The notes under the pieces were generated by a model. That model was not told the DNA's origin, made no database searches, and saw only the letters and a program-made list of their open reading frames with translations. The translations under genes were made by a program, and so were the position numbers. A DNA stretch of 64,000 bases from Ferrimonas sp. YFM (GTDB taxonomy: Bacteria; Pseudomonadota; Gammaproteobacteria; Enterobacterales; Shewanellaceae), in NCBI RefSeq assembly GCF_030296015.1, contig NZ_AP027368.1, positions 2,914,001 to 2,978,000 on the forward strand, in the 5' to 3' direction. Below, piece after piece: positions 22,279 to 31,246 of the stretch (position 1 is its first letter; every line of letters begins with the position of its first letter).

Positions 22279-22290
22279 ATTGTATACAAT
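22279..22290. promoter_or_regulatory. Perfect palindrome ATTGTATACAAT, GntR-type operator
   Basis: This 12-bp perfect palindrome ends 4 bases before the chosen start codon of the ornithine cyclodeaminase-like gene. FadR-subfamily GntR repressors typically bind TNGTNNNACNA-type sites, which this matches (TTGTATACAA). No GntR gene is present in the window, so the regulator would act in trans. Confidence 0.5.
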
Positions 22291-22294
22291 TGAC

Positions 22295-23239
22295 ATGGAC
22301 ATCATTGACGCCGAAACCGTTCGCCGGGCCCTGCCCTACCCCAAATTGATAGACGCCCTGTCTCAGGCTTTCTGCAGCGCTCTGACCGCGCCCATGCGCC
22401 ACCACCATGACATGGCCAATCCCGGCCACAGGGAAACCACCCTGCTGCTGATGCCGGCCTGGGAAAGTGGCGGCAAGGCTGGGGTCAAGATAGTCACTGT
22501 AGCACCAGAGCATGCTCCCAGCATCAAGGGGATCTATTTGCTGATGGACTTGGCCACCGGCACCCCGGAGCTGATGATGGACGCACCGGCGTTAACCGCC
22601 AGGCGTACCGCCGCCGCATCGGCCCTGGCCGCCAGCCATCTGGCGCCCAAGGACAGCTCCACCCTGCTGATGGTCGGTACCGGCACCTTGTCTTTGGAGC
22701 TGATTCAGGCCCACTGCGCCGTTCGGCCTATCAGTGAAGTAATGGTGTGGGGACGCAATCTCGATAAGGCCAGGGCGGTGGCAGAGCAAGCCCGGCAACT
22801 GGGTTTGGAGGCCACGGCGGTGGCTCACCTGGATGATGCCTTCCAAAAGGCCCAGATCATCTCCGTCGCCACCTTGTCTCAGCATCCACTCATCAAGGGA
22901 GAGTGGTTGCAACATGGCCAACACCTGGATCTGGTGGGCGCCTACCGGCCCGACATGAGGGAAGCCGATGACGAGGTGATCCGCCGATGCCAGCTATTTG
23001 TGGACACTCGTCAAGGTGCGCTGAAAGAAACCGGGGATCTGGTGCTCCCCTTGAACCAGGGGCTGATAACACCAGACGATATCCACGCCGACCTGTTTGA
23101 CCTCTGCCAGGGTCAGCATCCTGGCAGAACCAATTCCGCTCAGCTCACACTCTTTAAGTCTGTGGGCCACGCTTTAGAAGATCTGGCCGCCGCCAAGCTG
23201 GTCGCCAACACAGTACAATCGAGTAACCGCCATGAGTAA
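22295..23239 (+). CDS. Ornithine cyclodeaminase / mu-crystallin family protein
   Basis: The start is set at ATG 22295 rather than the TTG at 22250, since MDIIDAETVRRALPY matches the family N-terminus. The 314-residue product carries the Rossmann-fold segment STLLMVGTGTLSLELI (about 125-140) and the family's conserved Lys/Arg positions in KAGVKIVTV near the N-terminal domain. Members are ornithine cyclodeaminases, alanine dehydrogenases or ketimine reductases; which one this is cannot be told. The gene overlaps the following pepP-like gene by 8 bases, so the two are translated together and may serve amino-acid or proline catabolism. A GntR-type palindrome overlaps the leader. Confidence 0.85.
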   Translation: MDIIDAETVRRALPYPKLIDALSQAFCSALTAPMRHHHDMANPGHRETTLLLMPAWESGGKAGVKIVTVAPEHAPSIKGIYLLMDLATGTPELMMDAPALTARRTAAASALAASHLAPKDSSTLLMVGTGTLSLELIQAHCAVRPISEVMVWGRNLDKARAVAEQARQLGLEATAVAHLDDAFQKAQIISVATLSQHPLIKGEWLQHGQHLDLVGAYRPDMREADDEVIRRCQLFVDTRQGALKETGDLVLPLNQGLITPDDIHADLFDLCQGQHPGRTNSAQLTLFKSVGHALEDLAAAKLVANTVQSSNRHE

Positions 23240-24542
23240 CGAACAACATCATTATCGGCAGCGCCGGCAGCGGCTGATGGACGCACTGGGCAACGATGCC
23301 GCAGTGATCCTGGCCGCCTATCCCGAACGCACCCGCTCCAAGAACATCCATTACCGCTTTGTCCAGGACAAAGACTTCTACTACCTGACCGGCTTCGAAG
23401 AGCCAGACGCCATTGCCCTGCTTCGCCCCGGCCATGCCCAATCATTCATACTGTTCAGCCGCCCCAAGGATCCTGACCAGGAGACCAGCTTCGGCACACG
23501 AGCCGGCGTAGAGGGTGCCATCAACGACTTCGGTGCCGATGCGGCTTTCTCCCTTGATGAACTGGATGTCAGGTTACCGGAGCTGTTGGAAGATCGCACC
23601 GACATCCTCCTGGGTGATGAACAAGACAGGCTGGGGCAAAAGGTGTGGCAATGGTGTAACCACCAGAGGCGCAACACCAGGTTCGACCAACCCAAGGTAT
23701 ACCGGCGCCTGCGCCCCCTGGCGGAACTGCTGCACCCGATGCGAGTGATCAAAGATGAGATGGAGATTGGCCGCATTCGCCACGCAGTCTCCGCCAGTTG
23801 CCAGGCCCACCGCCGGGTGATTACCCACCTGAAGCCCGGAGTGAACGAGGCGGAGCTCTCTGGCCAGTTCAACCTGGAACTGGCCCGTCACGGTTGTATC
23901 AGCGATCCCTACCCCAACATCGTCGCCGGTGGCGAGCGCGCCATGTGCCTGCACTATGACCACAATAACCAGCCACTGGATGCCGGATCCTTGCTGCTCA
24001 TCGACGCCGGCGGAGAGTATCGGCACTACGCCGCGGACATCACCCGCACCTACCCGGTCAGTGGCCAATTCAATAAAGAGCAAGCGATCATCTACGACCT
24101 GGTGCTCGATGCCCTCAATGCCGCCATCGAGCAGGCGAAGCCTGGCACTCCATGGAACCATTTGTACGATACCGCCATGGAGGTGCTCACCCACGGCCTT
24201 ATCGAACTGGGCATACTCGAGGGCACCTTGGATCAGGTACTGGAGACGCAGTCTCACAAGCCCTTCAGCGTGCATAAAACCGGCCACTGGCTGGGACTGG
24301 ATGTTCACGATGTGGGCCCCTATCAGGACACCCAAGGGCAGTGGCGCACACTGGAAGCCGGTATGGTGCTCACCATCGAGCCTGGACTCTACTTCGGTGC
24401 CGAGGATCTGCGGGTTCCTGCCCGCTGGCGCGGCATCGCCATCCGCATTGAGGACGACATCCTGATCACTGCCGATGGCAATGAAGTCCTCTCCAAAGAC
24501 GCCCCCAAAACCCGGACAGAGATTGAATCTCTGATGAGCTGA
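23232..24542 (+). CDS. pepP: Xaa-Pro aminopeptidase (aminopeptidase P)
   Basis: The 436-residue product matches aminopeptidase P II in length and domains: an N-terminal creatinase-like domain (about 1-170) and a pita-bread metallopeptidase domain (about 175-430). The metal ligands are visible: IDAGGEYRHYAADITRTY (two Asp), GHWLGLDVHDVG (His), LTIEPGLY (Glu) and GIAIRIEDDILIT (Glu). It removes N-terminal residues from peptides with proline in second position, in the cytosol. In E. coli, pepP lies with ubiH and visC; here it is instead coupled to a cyclodeaminase-like gene. This could therefore be a pepP paralogue used in proline peptide catabolism. Confidence 0.88.
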   Translation: MSNEQHHYRQRRQRLMDALGNDAAVILAAYPERTRSKNIHYRFVQDKDFYYLTGFEEPDAIALLRPGHAQSFILFSRPKDPDQETSFGTRAGVEGAINDFGADAAFSLDELDVRLPELLEDRTDILLGDEQDRLGQKVWQWCNHQRRNTRFDQPKVYRRLRPLAELLHPMRVIKDEMEIGRIRHAVSASCQAHRRVITHLKPGVNEAELSGQFNLELARHGCISDPYPNIVAGGERAMCLHYDHNNQPLDAGSLLLIDAGGEYRHYAADITRTYPVSGQFNKEQAIIYDLVLDALNAAIEQAKPGTPWNHLYDTAMEVLTHGLIELGILEGTLDQVLETQSHKPFSVHKTGHWLGLDVHDVGPYQDTQGQWRTLEAGMVLTIEPGLYFGAEDLRVPARWRGIAIRIEDDILITADGNEVLSKDAPKTRTEIESLMS

Positions 24543-24549
24543 CCACCAA

Positions 24550-24584
24550 ACGAACTCTGCCCCCTTGGCAGAGTTCGTCTTTTC
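24550..24584 (+). terminator. Rho-independent terminator after pepP
   Basis: A 12-bp stem (24550-24561 with 24567-24578) is followed by CTTTT. It closes the cyclodeaminase-pepP operon. Confidence 0.75.
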
Positions 24585-24668
24585 CACTGTTCTCCCTCGA
24601 CTTTTTCAGTAGTCATCACCTTTTCGCACTTTACAAATGTAAATGCGAATAAATATCAGTATCGTTTT

Positions 24669-24684
24669 TGAGATCTTGATCACA
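24669..24684. promoter_or_regulatory. CRP-like site upstream of siderophore receptor gene
   Basis: The sequence reads TGAGA-N6-TCACA, nine of ten half-site bases matching the CRP consensus. It lies about 105 bp before the receptor start. Binding is inferred. Confidence 0.45.
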
Positions 24685-24718
24685 AGCGTGCATCCACTAG
24701 CGACCACAGAGTTTAAAT

Positions 24719-24737
24719 AACAGTGATTCTCATTTAA
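24719..24737. promoter_or_regulatory. Fur box upstream of siderophore receptor gene
   Basis: On the minus strand the core reads ATGAGAATCA, identical to the centre of the common Fur box variant GATAATGAGAATCATTATC. About 13 of 19 positions match. Its position about 50 bp before the receptor start fits iron repression. Confidence 0.6.
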
Positions 24738-24788
24738 ATTTCGCAGCGTTCCGTATTCAACCTACTGTTCCGTTGTCAGGAGATCTCA

Positions 24789-26903
24789 ATGTCTCACCCT
24801 GTTCGCCCCCTGGCGGTTGCCATCCTTGCCGCCCTGGGTTCCGCACCCACTTTCGCCCAATCCGAAGACACCGCTTCCATCGAGCGGGTCGATGAGCGCA
24901 TGGTGGTCACCGCCATCTCCTTCGACAACTACAAGTCAGATTCCGCCAAAGGTGCCATGCGCTCCGACATTCCACTGCTGGACACACCACAGTCCATCAC
25001 AGTGATTCCCGAACTGATCGCCGACGAACAGTTGGCCACCACCCTGAGTGAAGTGCTGATCAACGATGCCAGCGTCACCTCTGGTTCTCAGAAGTGGAAC
25101 CGGGAGGTGTTCAGTCTGCGCGGCTTCGAACTCTCCTCCGGCAGCGGTTACCTAAGAAATGGTCAGCAGGCCTGGTCTCACTACGTGCACCCCATCGAAA
25201 CGCTGGAGCGCATCGAGGTGCTCAAGGGCCCCTCCTCCATGCTCTATGGTCAGTCCGCTCCGGGTGGCCTGATCAACATGGTGACCAAAAAGCCCACTTA
25301 CGACACCATGTTTGAGTTTGCCTTCGATGTGGATGAGCACGGCTCTACCCGCTTTCAGGCGGACGCAGGCGGCGCTCTGAATCAGGCCGAAACCCTGCGC
25401 TATCGCGCCACTCTGGTAAAACAGGACGCGGAATACTGGCGCGAGTACCAGGATGGCAGCAGTCAGGAGCGAGACCGCTTCCTGGGCGCCCTGGCCCTGG
25501 AGTACGACCTGGGCAACTGGGGCAAACTCTCCGCCCACTACGACATGACCCAGGACAAAACCGGCATCGATCGCGGTGCCTGGCTGGACAGCGACGGTAA
25601 CATCATCGGTGACAAGGACACCATCTGGGACATGCCCTGGGCCTTCACCGACAACGAGGTGGAGAACTACGGCCTGGATATGGACCTCTACCTGAGCACC
25701 GACTGGACCCTGACCCTGGGCCTCAACCACCAGATGTTCTCCCGCCAGCGCCTGGACTCCAGCCCCAGTTACGACTCTTACGTGGCCTACCAGGAAGCGG
25801 GTTACACCGACGGTCGCTACGACTACACCGCCTTTGACCGCTATGACGACTGGCAATACAAGACCTACTACGCCGACTTCAATGGCTATCTGGACCTCGC
25901 CGGCATGGAACACCAAATCCTCATCGGCGCCAACATGCTCGACTACTACTATGGTCAGCTGCGCGACAAGGACCAGACCCAAACCTATGTGCCCGGTGAA
26001 CCCCTGCCGCCTCGCCCGGACCTGGACTATAACCGCGACACCAGCCTGTATGAGTCCGAGTACAAGTACTACGGCTTCTATCTGCAGGATCTGATCACCC
26101 TGAACGAACAGTGGCAGTTGTTGCTCGGCGGCCGCTTCGACATCCAGCGCAAGGATGGCCCGGGCAACAACAATGAGTCCTTCGTGCCCAAGGTGGGCGC
26201 CATCTACCACCCCCAAGAGAACGGCAGCATCTACCTGAGCTACTCCGAGAGCTTCGAGCCTCAGGGGGTGGTGGCCAAAGAGGATGACGTCAATGACGGC
26301 ATGGACCTGGATCCTGAAACCGGCAAATCCTGGGAACTGGGCACCAAGTGGGAACTGGCCGATGGTCGCCTGATGGTGGACGGCGCCCTGTTTGAGATCA
26401 CCAAGACCGACATCGCGGTGACGGAAGATCTGGGTAACGGCCAGACCAAGACCACCCAGGGCGGCGAGCAACAGCATCGCGGCTTCGAATTTTCTGCCCA
26501 AGGCCAGGCCTCTGAGCGCTGGTTCGTCATGACCTCCCTGATGTATCTGGATGCGGAGTACACCCACCACGACACCTACCAGGGCAAACGTCCCATAGAC
26601 GCGCCAGAGTGGTCCGCTTCCGCCTGGACCCGTTACAAAATGAGTGACCAGTGGGCATTCAACCTGGGCGCCTTCTACGAGGGCGATCGCTACGCCGATC
26701 TGAACAACACCATCACCAAAGACGGCTATGTCCGCTTCGATGCCGGCGCCTCCTTCAAGATGATGATCAAACAGGTGGAGATGAACTTAAGGCTCAATGT
26801 CGAGAACCTGTTCGATAAAGACTACATGGCCGGTGGCTCCTACTCCGATCTGAGCATCGGCGCCGAGCGCAGCTTCCGTCTGTCCGCCCAGTTCAATTAC
26901 TGA
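24789..26903 (+). CDS. TonB-dependent siderophore receptor
   Basis: The 704-residue product has a signal peptide (cleavage near TFAQ-SED, about residue 24) and a TonB-box-like segment MVVTAISF. The plug domain (about 55-175, DTPQSITVIPELI, then LERIEVLKGPSSMLYGQSAPGG) precedes a 22-strand-type barrel ending in an aromatic C-terminal strand (RLSAQFNY). The plug sequence pattern fits the FhuA/FpvA-like ferric siderophore class, probably hydroxamate-type, though the ligand is a guess. A strong AGGAG precedes the ATG. It is followed 62 bases later by a PepSY-type iron reductase gene, and a Fur box lies upstream, which supports iron uptake. Confidence 0.92.
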   Translation: MSHPVRPLAVAILAALGSAPTFAQSEDTASIERVDERMVVTAISFDNYKSDSAKGAMRSDIPLLDTPQSITVIPELIADEQLATTLSEVLINDASVTSGSQKWNREVFSLRGFELSSGSGYLRNGQQAWSHYVHPIETLERIEVLKGPSSMLYGQSAPGGLINMVTKKPTYDTMFEFAFDVDEHGSTRFQADAGGALNQAETLRYRATLVKQDAEYWREYQDGSSQERDRFLGALALEYDLGNWGKLSAHYDMTQDKTGIDRGAWLDSDGNIIGDKDTIWDMPWAFTDNEVENYGLDMDLYLSTDWTLTLGLNHQMFSRQRLDSSPSYDSYVAYQEAGYTDGRYDYTAFDRYDDWQYKTYYADFNGYLDLAGMEHQILIGANMLDYYYGQLRDKDQTQTYVPGEPLPPRPDLDYNRDTSLYESEYKYYGFYLQDLITLNEQWQLLLGGRFDIQRKDGPGNNNESFVPKVGAIYHPQENGSIYLSYSESFEPQGVVAKEDDVNDGMDLDPETGKSWELGTKWELADGRLMVDGALFEITKTDIAVTEDLGNGQTKTTQGGEQQHRGFEFSAQGQASERWFVMTSLMYLDAEYTHHDTYQGKRPIDAPEWSASAWTRYKMSDQWAFNLGAFYEGDRYADLNNTITKDGYVRFDAGASFKMMIKQVEMNLRLNVENLFDKDYMAGGSYSDLSIGAERSFRLSAQFNY

Positions 26904-26965
26904 TTTTTACCCCGATAGAGGCAGGCCCAAGGTGGCCTGCCTGTTTGCGTTAAAGGAACCAACCC

Positions 26966-29065
26966 ATGCTGGCCAAACTCCACCGCTACCTGGCTGCCCT
27001 GGTCGCCCTGCCCCTGCTGCTGGTGATCTTCTCGGGCCTGCTGCTGGCCCTCACTCCCCTGCTCACTCCAGATGCTGAGACCAAGCCAACGCCGGCCCAA
27101 TTTCAACAGACCCTGGACACCCTGGAACAACAGCAGGGTCCCATCCGCTTCGCCTTCGCCCTGCCCGAACACCAACTGGTAATGGTGGCCTTCGAGAACA
27201 AGAAGGGGCGCCAGTTTCTGGACCTCTACAGCGGCGAGCCCGCCGAACTGCCCTGGCAATTCCAGCTCAGTCGCTTCGCCAAGGGCCTGCACGTCAACCT
27301 GCTGGTGGATGCCAACTGGCTGGTGGAGTTGAGCACCTGGGTGATGCTGTTCCTCAGCCTTTCCGGGCTGTTCCTGGCCCGGCCCAAATCCCCCAAGGGG
27401 GCCATGGGCTGGCACACAGCCCTGGGCTGGTACGGTGCCCCGCTGATGCTGGTGGTCACTGTCACCGGCCTGCTGATGCTCCACCCTATGGGCGGTGACA
27501 GGCCTAAACAGGAACCTCACCCCTCCCCAATGAGCCTGGACCAGGCCTTTGAAAGATTAGATGAGGTTGACGTGGCGGCCATGCGCATGGTGCGCCGCAC
27601 ACCTCAGGGGATCACCCTCTACTGGGAGAACGATCAGGGCACCCGCTGGCAGTGGCAACCGGATCAGCAGGAGCATGCGGTTACCCAGCCCACCCGCTGG
27701 ACCCGCATACTTCATGACGGCAGCTTTGGCGGCCGCCCTGCGGCCTTTATCTATGCCCTGCTGTGCATCAGCGCCCTGGTGCTCTGGGGCACCGGCTTCT
27801 ACAACTGGGTACGCCGTGCCCGGTTGAGCAGACCGACCAAGGCCCCGGAAGGCGCCTGTCACCTGGTGGCCTACGCCAGTCAGACCGGCGGCGCCGCCGA
27901 ACTGGCCAAAGACACAGGCTCTTTGTTGGAATCCCGCGGTGACAAAGTGCATCTGTGCTCTCTGGCCCAGCTCAAGGCACAAGATCTCACCCAGTACCTG
28001 TCGGTGCGACTGCTGGTCTCCACCTGTGGTGACGGCGAGATGCCGGTTCAGGGACAGGGCTTCCTCGAGAGCCTGAAGCGAGTCAGTCTCAAAGGGGTGA
28101 GCTACCAACTGCTGGGTCTGGGTGACAGCCGCTATACCAAATTCTGCCAGGCTGCCCATGACCTGGACGGTGCCTTGAAACACAGTGGTGCCTCACTGGT
28201 GGGCGGACTGGCTCTGGCGGACGGCGACCCCACCCAGGTATGGCAAAGCTGGATCGGTGCCACCGACAGTGAACAACCTCAGTCCATGGCAAACACTGCC
28301 TCTCTACGGCTCGAAGACAAAACCCGACTGGATGACGGCAAAGGACAAACCCGAGAGACCTGGCGTCTGCGCTTCAGCAGCGCTGAGCCCCTCAACTATC
28401 GCTGCGGCGATCTGCTGAAGCTGCGCCCTATCCAAGGCGGAACCGAGCGCGCCTACTCCATCGCTTCGACGCCCGACAGCAACGGACTGGAGATCTGCGT
28501 GACTCTGCACCAGTGGCAGCACGAGGGTGAAACCCGCACCGGCCTGATGTCCGGGCAGCTGTGCCATGAATCGCAGGTGGGCGATACGCTCGAAGGCCGC
28601 ATCGCCGCCCATCCCGGCTTCAGGCTCCCGCCGGATTCCGCCCCCATCATCATGGTGGCCGCCGGTTGCGGCATCGCCCCCTTCATGGGCTTTATTCGTC
28701 AGCGTCCACAGCTGCGCAACTGGTTGCTGTTCGGCAATCGCCATCAACAGGGTGACTTCCTCTATGGTGACGAACTGCTTCAGCACCAGCAAAGCAACGC
28801 CCTGGATCATCTGGACCTGGCCTTCTCTCGGGACCAGCAGCAGAAAGTCTACGCTCAGGACCGGCTGGAGCAGAATCCGCAGCGGGTCTGCGCCTGGCTG
28901 GAGCTGGGCGCTCACGTCTATGTGTGCGGCCACCCCGCCCTGGGGGAAGGGGTACGCCAGGCCTTGCTGTCTGCCTTTATCTCTCAGGGAGCCGGACCGG
29001 ATCAGGCCCAACATCAACTCAACCAGCTGATGGAGCAGGGCCGCTACCATGAAGACCTGTTCTGA
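26966..29065 (+). CDS. PepSY-flavodoxin-reductase fusion, probable ferric-siderophore reductase
   Basis: The 699-residue product joins three parts. A PepSY-associated membrane region has four helices (about 11-33, 120-143, 155-175 and 258-285) with conserved His in GLHVNLLV and GWHTALGWYG that could bind heme. A flavodoxin-like domain (about 298-430: ASQTGGAAELA, STCGDGEMP, LGLGDSRYTKFCQAA) follows. The last part is a ferredoxin-NADP reductase-like module (about 445-699: RAYSIAS for FAD, VAAGCGIAPFMGFIRQR for NADPH). Electrons would pass from NADPH through FAD and FMN across the inner membrane to a periplasmic ferric-siderophore. Its gene directly follows the receptor gene with AAGGA at the start. 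Confidence 0.85.
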   Translation: MLAKLHRYLAALVALPLLLVIFSGLLLALTPLLTPDAETKPTPAQFQQTLDTLEQQQGPIRFAFALPEHQLVMVAFENKKGRQFLDLYSGEPAELPWQFQLSRFAKGLHVNLLVDANWLVELSTWVMLFLSLSGLFLARPKSPKGAMGWHTALGWYGAPLMLVVTVTGLLMLHPMGGDRPKQEPHPSPMSLDQAFERLDEVDVAAMRMVRRTPQGITLYWENDQGTRWQWQPDQQEHAVTQPTRWTRILHDGSFGGRPAAFIYALLCISALVLWGTGFYNWVRRARLSRPTKAPEGACHLVAYASQTGGAAELAKDTGSLLESRGDKVHLCSLAQLKAQDLTQYLSVRLLVSTCGDGEMPVQGQGFLESLKRVSLKGVSYQLLGLGDSRYTKFCQAAHDLDGALKHSGASLVGGLALADGDPTQVWQSWIGATDSEQPQSMANTASLRLEDKTRLDDGKGQTRETWRLRFSSAEPLNYRCGDLLKLRPIQGGTERAYSIASTPDSNGLEICVTLHQWQHEGETRTGLMSGQLCHESQVGDTLEGRIAAHPGFRLPPDSAPIIMVAAGCGIAPFMGFIRQRPQLRNWLLFGNRHQQGDFLYGDELLQHQQSNALDHLDLAFSRDQQQKVYAQDRLEQNPQRVCAWLELGAHVYVCGHPALGEGVRQALLSAFISQGAGPDQAQHQLNQLMEQGRYHEDLF

Positions 29066-29082
29066 CCCAAGCTAACCTGACC

Positions 29083-29110
29083 AAGCGCGCCTGTTACGGC
29101 GCGCTTTTTT
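29083..29110 (+). terminator. Rho-independent terminator after the iron-reductase gene
   Basis: A 9-bp GC-rich stem (29083-29091 with 29098-29106) is followed by TTTTTT, ending the receptor-reductase operon. Confidence 0.85.
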
Positions 29111-29189
29111 GTGGCGGACAATTGACCAAGCAAACTGAGGTGGGATCACGTAAAATGGCGCCTTTGACCCATTAACAAGAGCATGACCC

Positions 29190-30110
29190 ATGGCGATTAA
29201 CTGGTTCCCGGGCCATATGCATAAGGCGAGAAAAGAGATCGCCGAGCTGATGCCGCAGATTGACCTCATCATCGAGGTTCTGGATGCACGCATCCCATTC
29301 AGCAGCGAAAACCCTCTGGTGCCCAAACTCAGAGGCGATACTCCCTGCATCAAGATTCTCAACAAGAGCGATCTGGCCGACCCGGAGATGACCGAGCGCT
29401 GGCAGGCCTATCTGGAACAGGAAAATGGCGTGAAAACCATCGCCCTGACCCAGAAGAACAAGGCTCAGGTGAAAAGCCTGCTGACCCTGGCCAAAGAGAT
29501 GGTGCCCAAGACCCCGCTACGTGCCCTGATCCTGGGGATCCCCAACGTGGGCAAATCCACCCTGATCAACACCCTGGCCGGCCGCACCATTGCCAAGACC
29601 GGTAATGAGCCCGCGGTCACCAAGGCCCAGCAGCGCATCCGTCTCGAAGACCACATCGTGTTGCACGACACCCCTGGCTTCCTCTGGCCCAAGCTGAGCC
29701 CTGAGGAGTGTGGCTATCGTCTGGCCACCACGGGCGCCATTAAAGACACCGTCGTGGAGTATGAGGAGGTGGCCATGTTCGCCGCCGAATACCTGCGAAC
29801 CACCTATCCCGACGCCCTGTGTCAGCGCTACAACCTGGAAGAGCTGCCGGACGACGACATCGGTGTCCTGGACGCCATCGCCGCCAAGCGCGGCTTCCTG
29901 CGCCGGGGCGGCATTGCCGACCTGCACAAGGTCTCCGAGATCCTGTTGCACGAACTGCGCGCCGGCTCCCTGGGCGCCCTGACCTTGGAAACACCGGAAC
30001 TGGTGGAGAAAGAGAAGGCCGAAGAGGAGATTCGCGCCGCCAAGGCCGCCGAAGAGAAAAAGATCAAGGAAGAGCTTCGCACCGCCAAAAAGCGCAAGCG
30101 TCGTAAATAA
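29190..30110 (+). CDS. ylqF: Ribosome biogenesis GTPase YlqF/RbgA
   Basis: The 306-residue product is a circularly permuted GTPase. The G4 motif NKSD (about 58) comes first, then G1 GIPNVGKST (about 115-123), G2-like AVTKAQQ and G3 DTPGF (about 158). The N-terminal MAINWFPGHMHKARKEI is the family signature. Relatives aid late assembly of the large ribosomal subunit. The C-terminus is a Lys/Arg/Glu-rich helix suited to rRNA binding. The gene stands alone between two terminators. Confidence 0.92.
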   Translation: MAINWFPGHMHKARKEIAELMPQIDLIIEVLDARIPFSSENPLVPKLRGDTPCIKILNKSDLADPEMTERWQAYLEQENGVKTIALTQKNKAQVKSLLTLAKEMVPKTPLRALILGIPNVGKSTLINTLAGRTIAKTGNEPAVTKAQQRIRLEDHIVLHDTPGFLWPKLSPEECGYRLATTGAIKDTVVEYEEVAMFAAEYLRTTYPDALCQRYNLEELPDDDIGVLDAIAAKRGFLRRGGIADLHKVSEILLHELRAGSLGALTLETPELVEKEKAEEEIRAAKAAEEKKIKEELRTAKKRKRRK

Positions 30111-30112
30111 GC

Positions 30113-30141
30113 AAAACCCGCCAACTGGCGGGTTTTCTTTT
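30113..30141. terminator. Bidirectional terminator between ylqF and the DUF2164 gene
   Basis: A 10-bp stem AAAACCCGCC/GGCGGGTTTT with a 4-base loop is flanked by A and T runs. It can serve both convergent genes, though it touches the 3' end of the minus-strand frame. Confidence 0.8.
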
Positions 30142-30388
30142 ATAAATCGCAGGGCTGCTCCATTTCGTACACCACCTCGGTGGCCAACTCCATTCTGCCC
30201 AATATGGCCACCCTGGCATCCTCCAGCCCCTTGTTGTAACACAGGGTCCCCAGACGCTGCAGCATAAAATCCAGCAGGAAACCGGCCTCGAACTGCCCCA
30301 GTTCCTGTTCCATCTCCTGTTCGCTGTACTCCTGCAACGCCTCAATCAGCGCCTCGCGCTGCTCCTTGGTCAGTTCAACCGGGTTCAC
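30140..30388 (-). CDS. DUF2164 family protein
   Basis: The 82-residue product matches the small DUF2164 family: LTKEQREALIEALQEY at the start, the core EQELGQFEAGFLLDF, and a YNKGLEDAR helix. The start codon is GTG at 30388; no in-frame ATG lies upstream. No function is established. It is probably cytosolic and all-helical. It is convergent to ylqF and lies downstream of the VOC gene on the same strand (70-base gap). Confidence 0.82.
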   Translation of the reverse strand: MNPVELTKEQREALIEALQEYSEQEMEQELGQFEAGFLLDFMLQRLGTLCYNKGLEDARVAILGRMELATEVVYEMEQPCDL

Positions 30389-30458
30389 ATTGGCTCCATC
30401 ACTTAAGTGTACTGAGCGAGCCAGTGTATCTTCTAACCCTGGGAGCTGCCAGATGGCA

Positions 30459-30839
30459 CTATCCCATCACATAACTGATGGCGGCAATCACCGCCCCCTG
30501 AGGGTCCTTGATCCAGCAGAAGCGCCCCACTTCAGGGATATCCTGGGGCCCATAGAGCAGCTCGCCGCCCAACTCCGTCGCCTTGGCGGCCACCTCATCC
30601 ACATCGGTTACCGTGACATAGCCGGTCCAGGCCGTGGGCATGCCAGGTTCTGGCGACTGCATGATGCCACCTACCCCGGCGCCGCCGTTCTCAATCACAT
30701 GATAGGTGCCCATCTCCATCTGCTGCTCCTTGAAGGTCCAGCCAAACAGGGCCCCATAGAACATCTTGGCCCCTTCAGGGTCAGAGGTCGACAACTCCTG
30801 CCAACTGTGGGCACCGTGGGTCTCGAAAGGTGAGCTCAT
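30459..30839 (-). CDS. VOC (glyoxalase/bleomycin-resistance) superfamily protein
   Basis: The start is placed at ATG 30839, preceded by TAAGGAGAG, not at the longer frame's start. The 126-residue product is a single vicinal-oxygen-chelate module (HSWQELSTSDPEGAKMFYGALFGW, ending DPQGAVIAAISYV, split here by description). The FYGALFGW and FCWIKDPQGA segments are typical of the small VOC proteins related to mycobacterial CFP30B. Substrate and activity are unknown; a metal-binding His/Glu set is only partly visible. Confidence 0.82.
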   Translation of the reverse strand: MSSPFETHGAHSWQELSTSDPEGAKMFYGALFGWTFKEQQMEMGTYHVIENGGAGVGGIMQSPEPGMPTAWTGYVTVTDVDEVAAKATELGGELLYGPQDIPEVGRFCWIKDPQGAVIAAISYVMG

Positions 30840-31014
30840 GTTTCTCTCCTTATTAGGGGATGACCTGAGGCTAAAGTGTAGACAGCCACACAAGCTGGGT
30901 GGGCAGAAATAGAGCATTCACCTCATTCACAGCCGGGTTTTGTTCACAGCTTAGGCGGTTGAACCTCCTACCCCTTTACAGCACCCCGCCGGTTCACTAA
31001 CATGCATCCCCGTT

Positions 31015-31105
31015 GGAGAGATGGCTGAGTGGTTGAAAGCACCGGTCTTGAAAACCGGCAAGGGTTAATAGCCCTTCTAGGGTTCAAATCCCTATCTCTC
31101 CGCCA
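31015..31105 (+). tRNA. tRNA-Ser (TGA)
   Basis: The 91-nt class II tRNA has acceptor GGAGAGA pairing with TCTCTCC, anticodon TGA in the loop CTTGAAA, a long variable arm (AAGGGTTAATAGCCCTT), T-arm GGTTCAAATCC and encoded CCA. Confidence 0.95.
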
Positions 31106-31146
31106 TATACAAAGAAGCCCGCCTAGTGCGGGCTTTTTGCATTTCT
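31087..31146 (+). repeat. 60-bp direct repeat, copy 1: tRNA-Ser 3' end plus terminator
   Basis: Copy 1 spans the last 19 bases of tRNA-Ser, the spacer and the whole terminator. It is identical to 31247-31306, exactly 160 bases downstream. Confidence 0.9.
31115..31138 (+). terminator. Terminator of tRNA-Ser
   Basis: An 8-bp stem AAGCCCGC/GCGGGCTT is followed by TTT; it lies 9 bases after the tRNA. Confidence 0.8.
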
Positions 31147-31246
31147 ACGTTTAAAGAAAGTAAGAGATAGGGTGCAGAAGCCTAGTCAGGGTTCGCAACG
31201 AGCGCAGCGAGTAACGCCGCAGGCGGCCGAACGAAGTGAGGGTATC

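Noticed and set aside
25152-26570. A 472-codon open frame on the minus strand
   Set aside because: It is antisense to the TonB-dependent receptor gene and has no motif or ribosome binding site.
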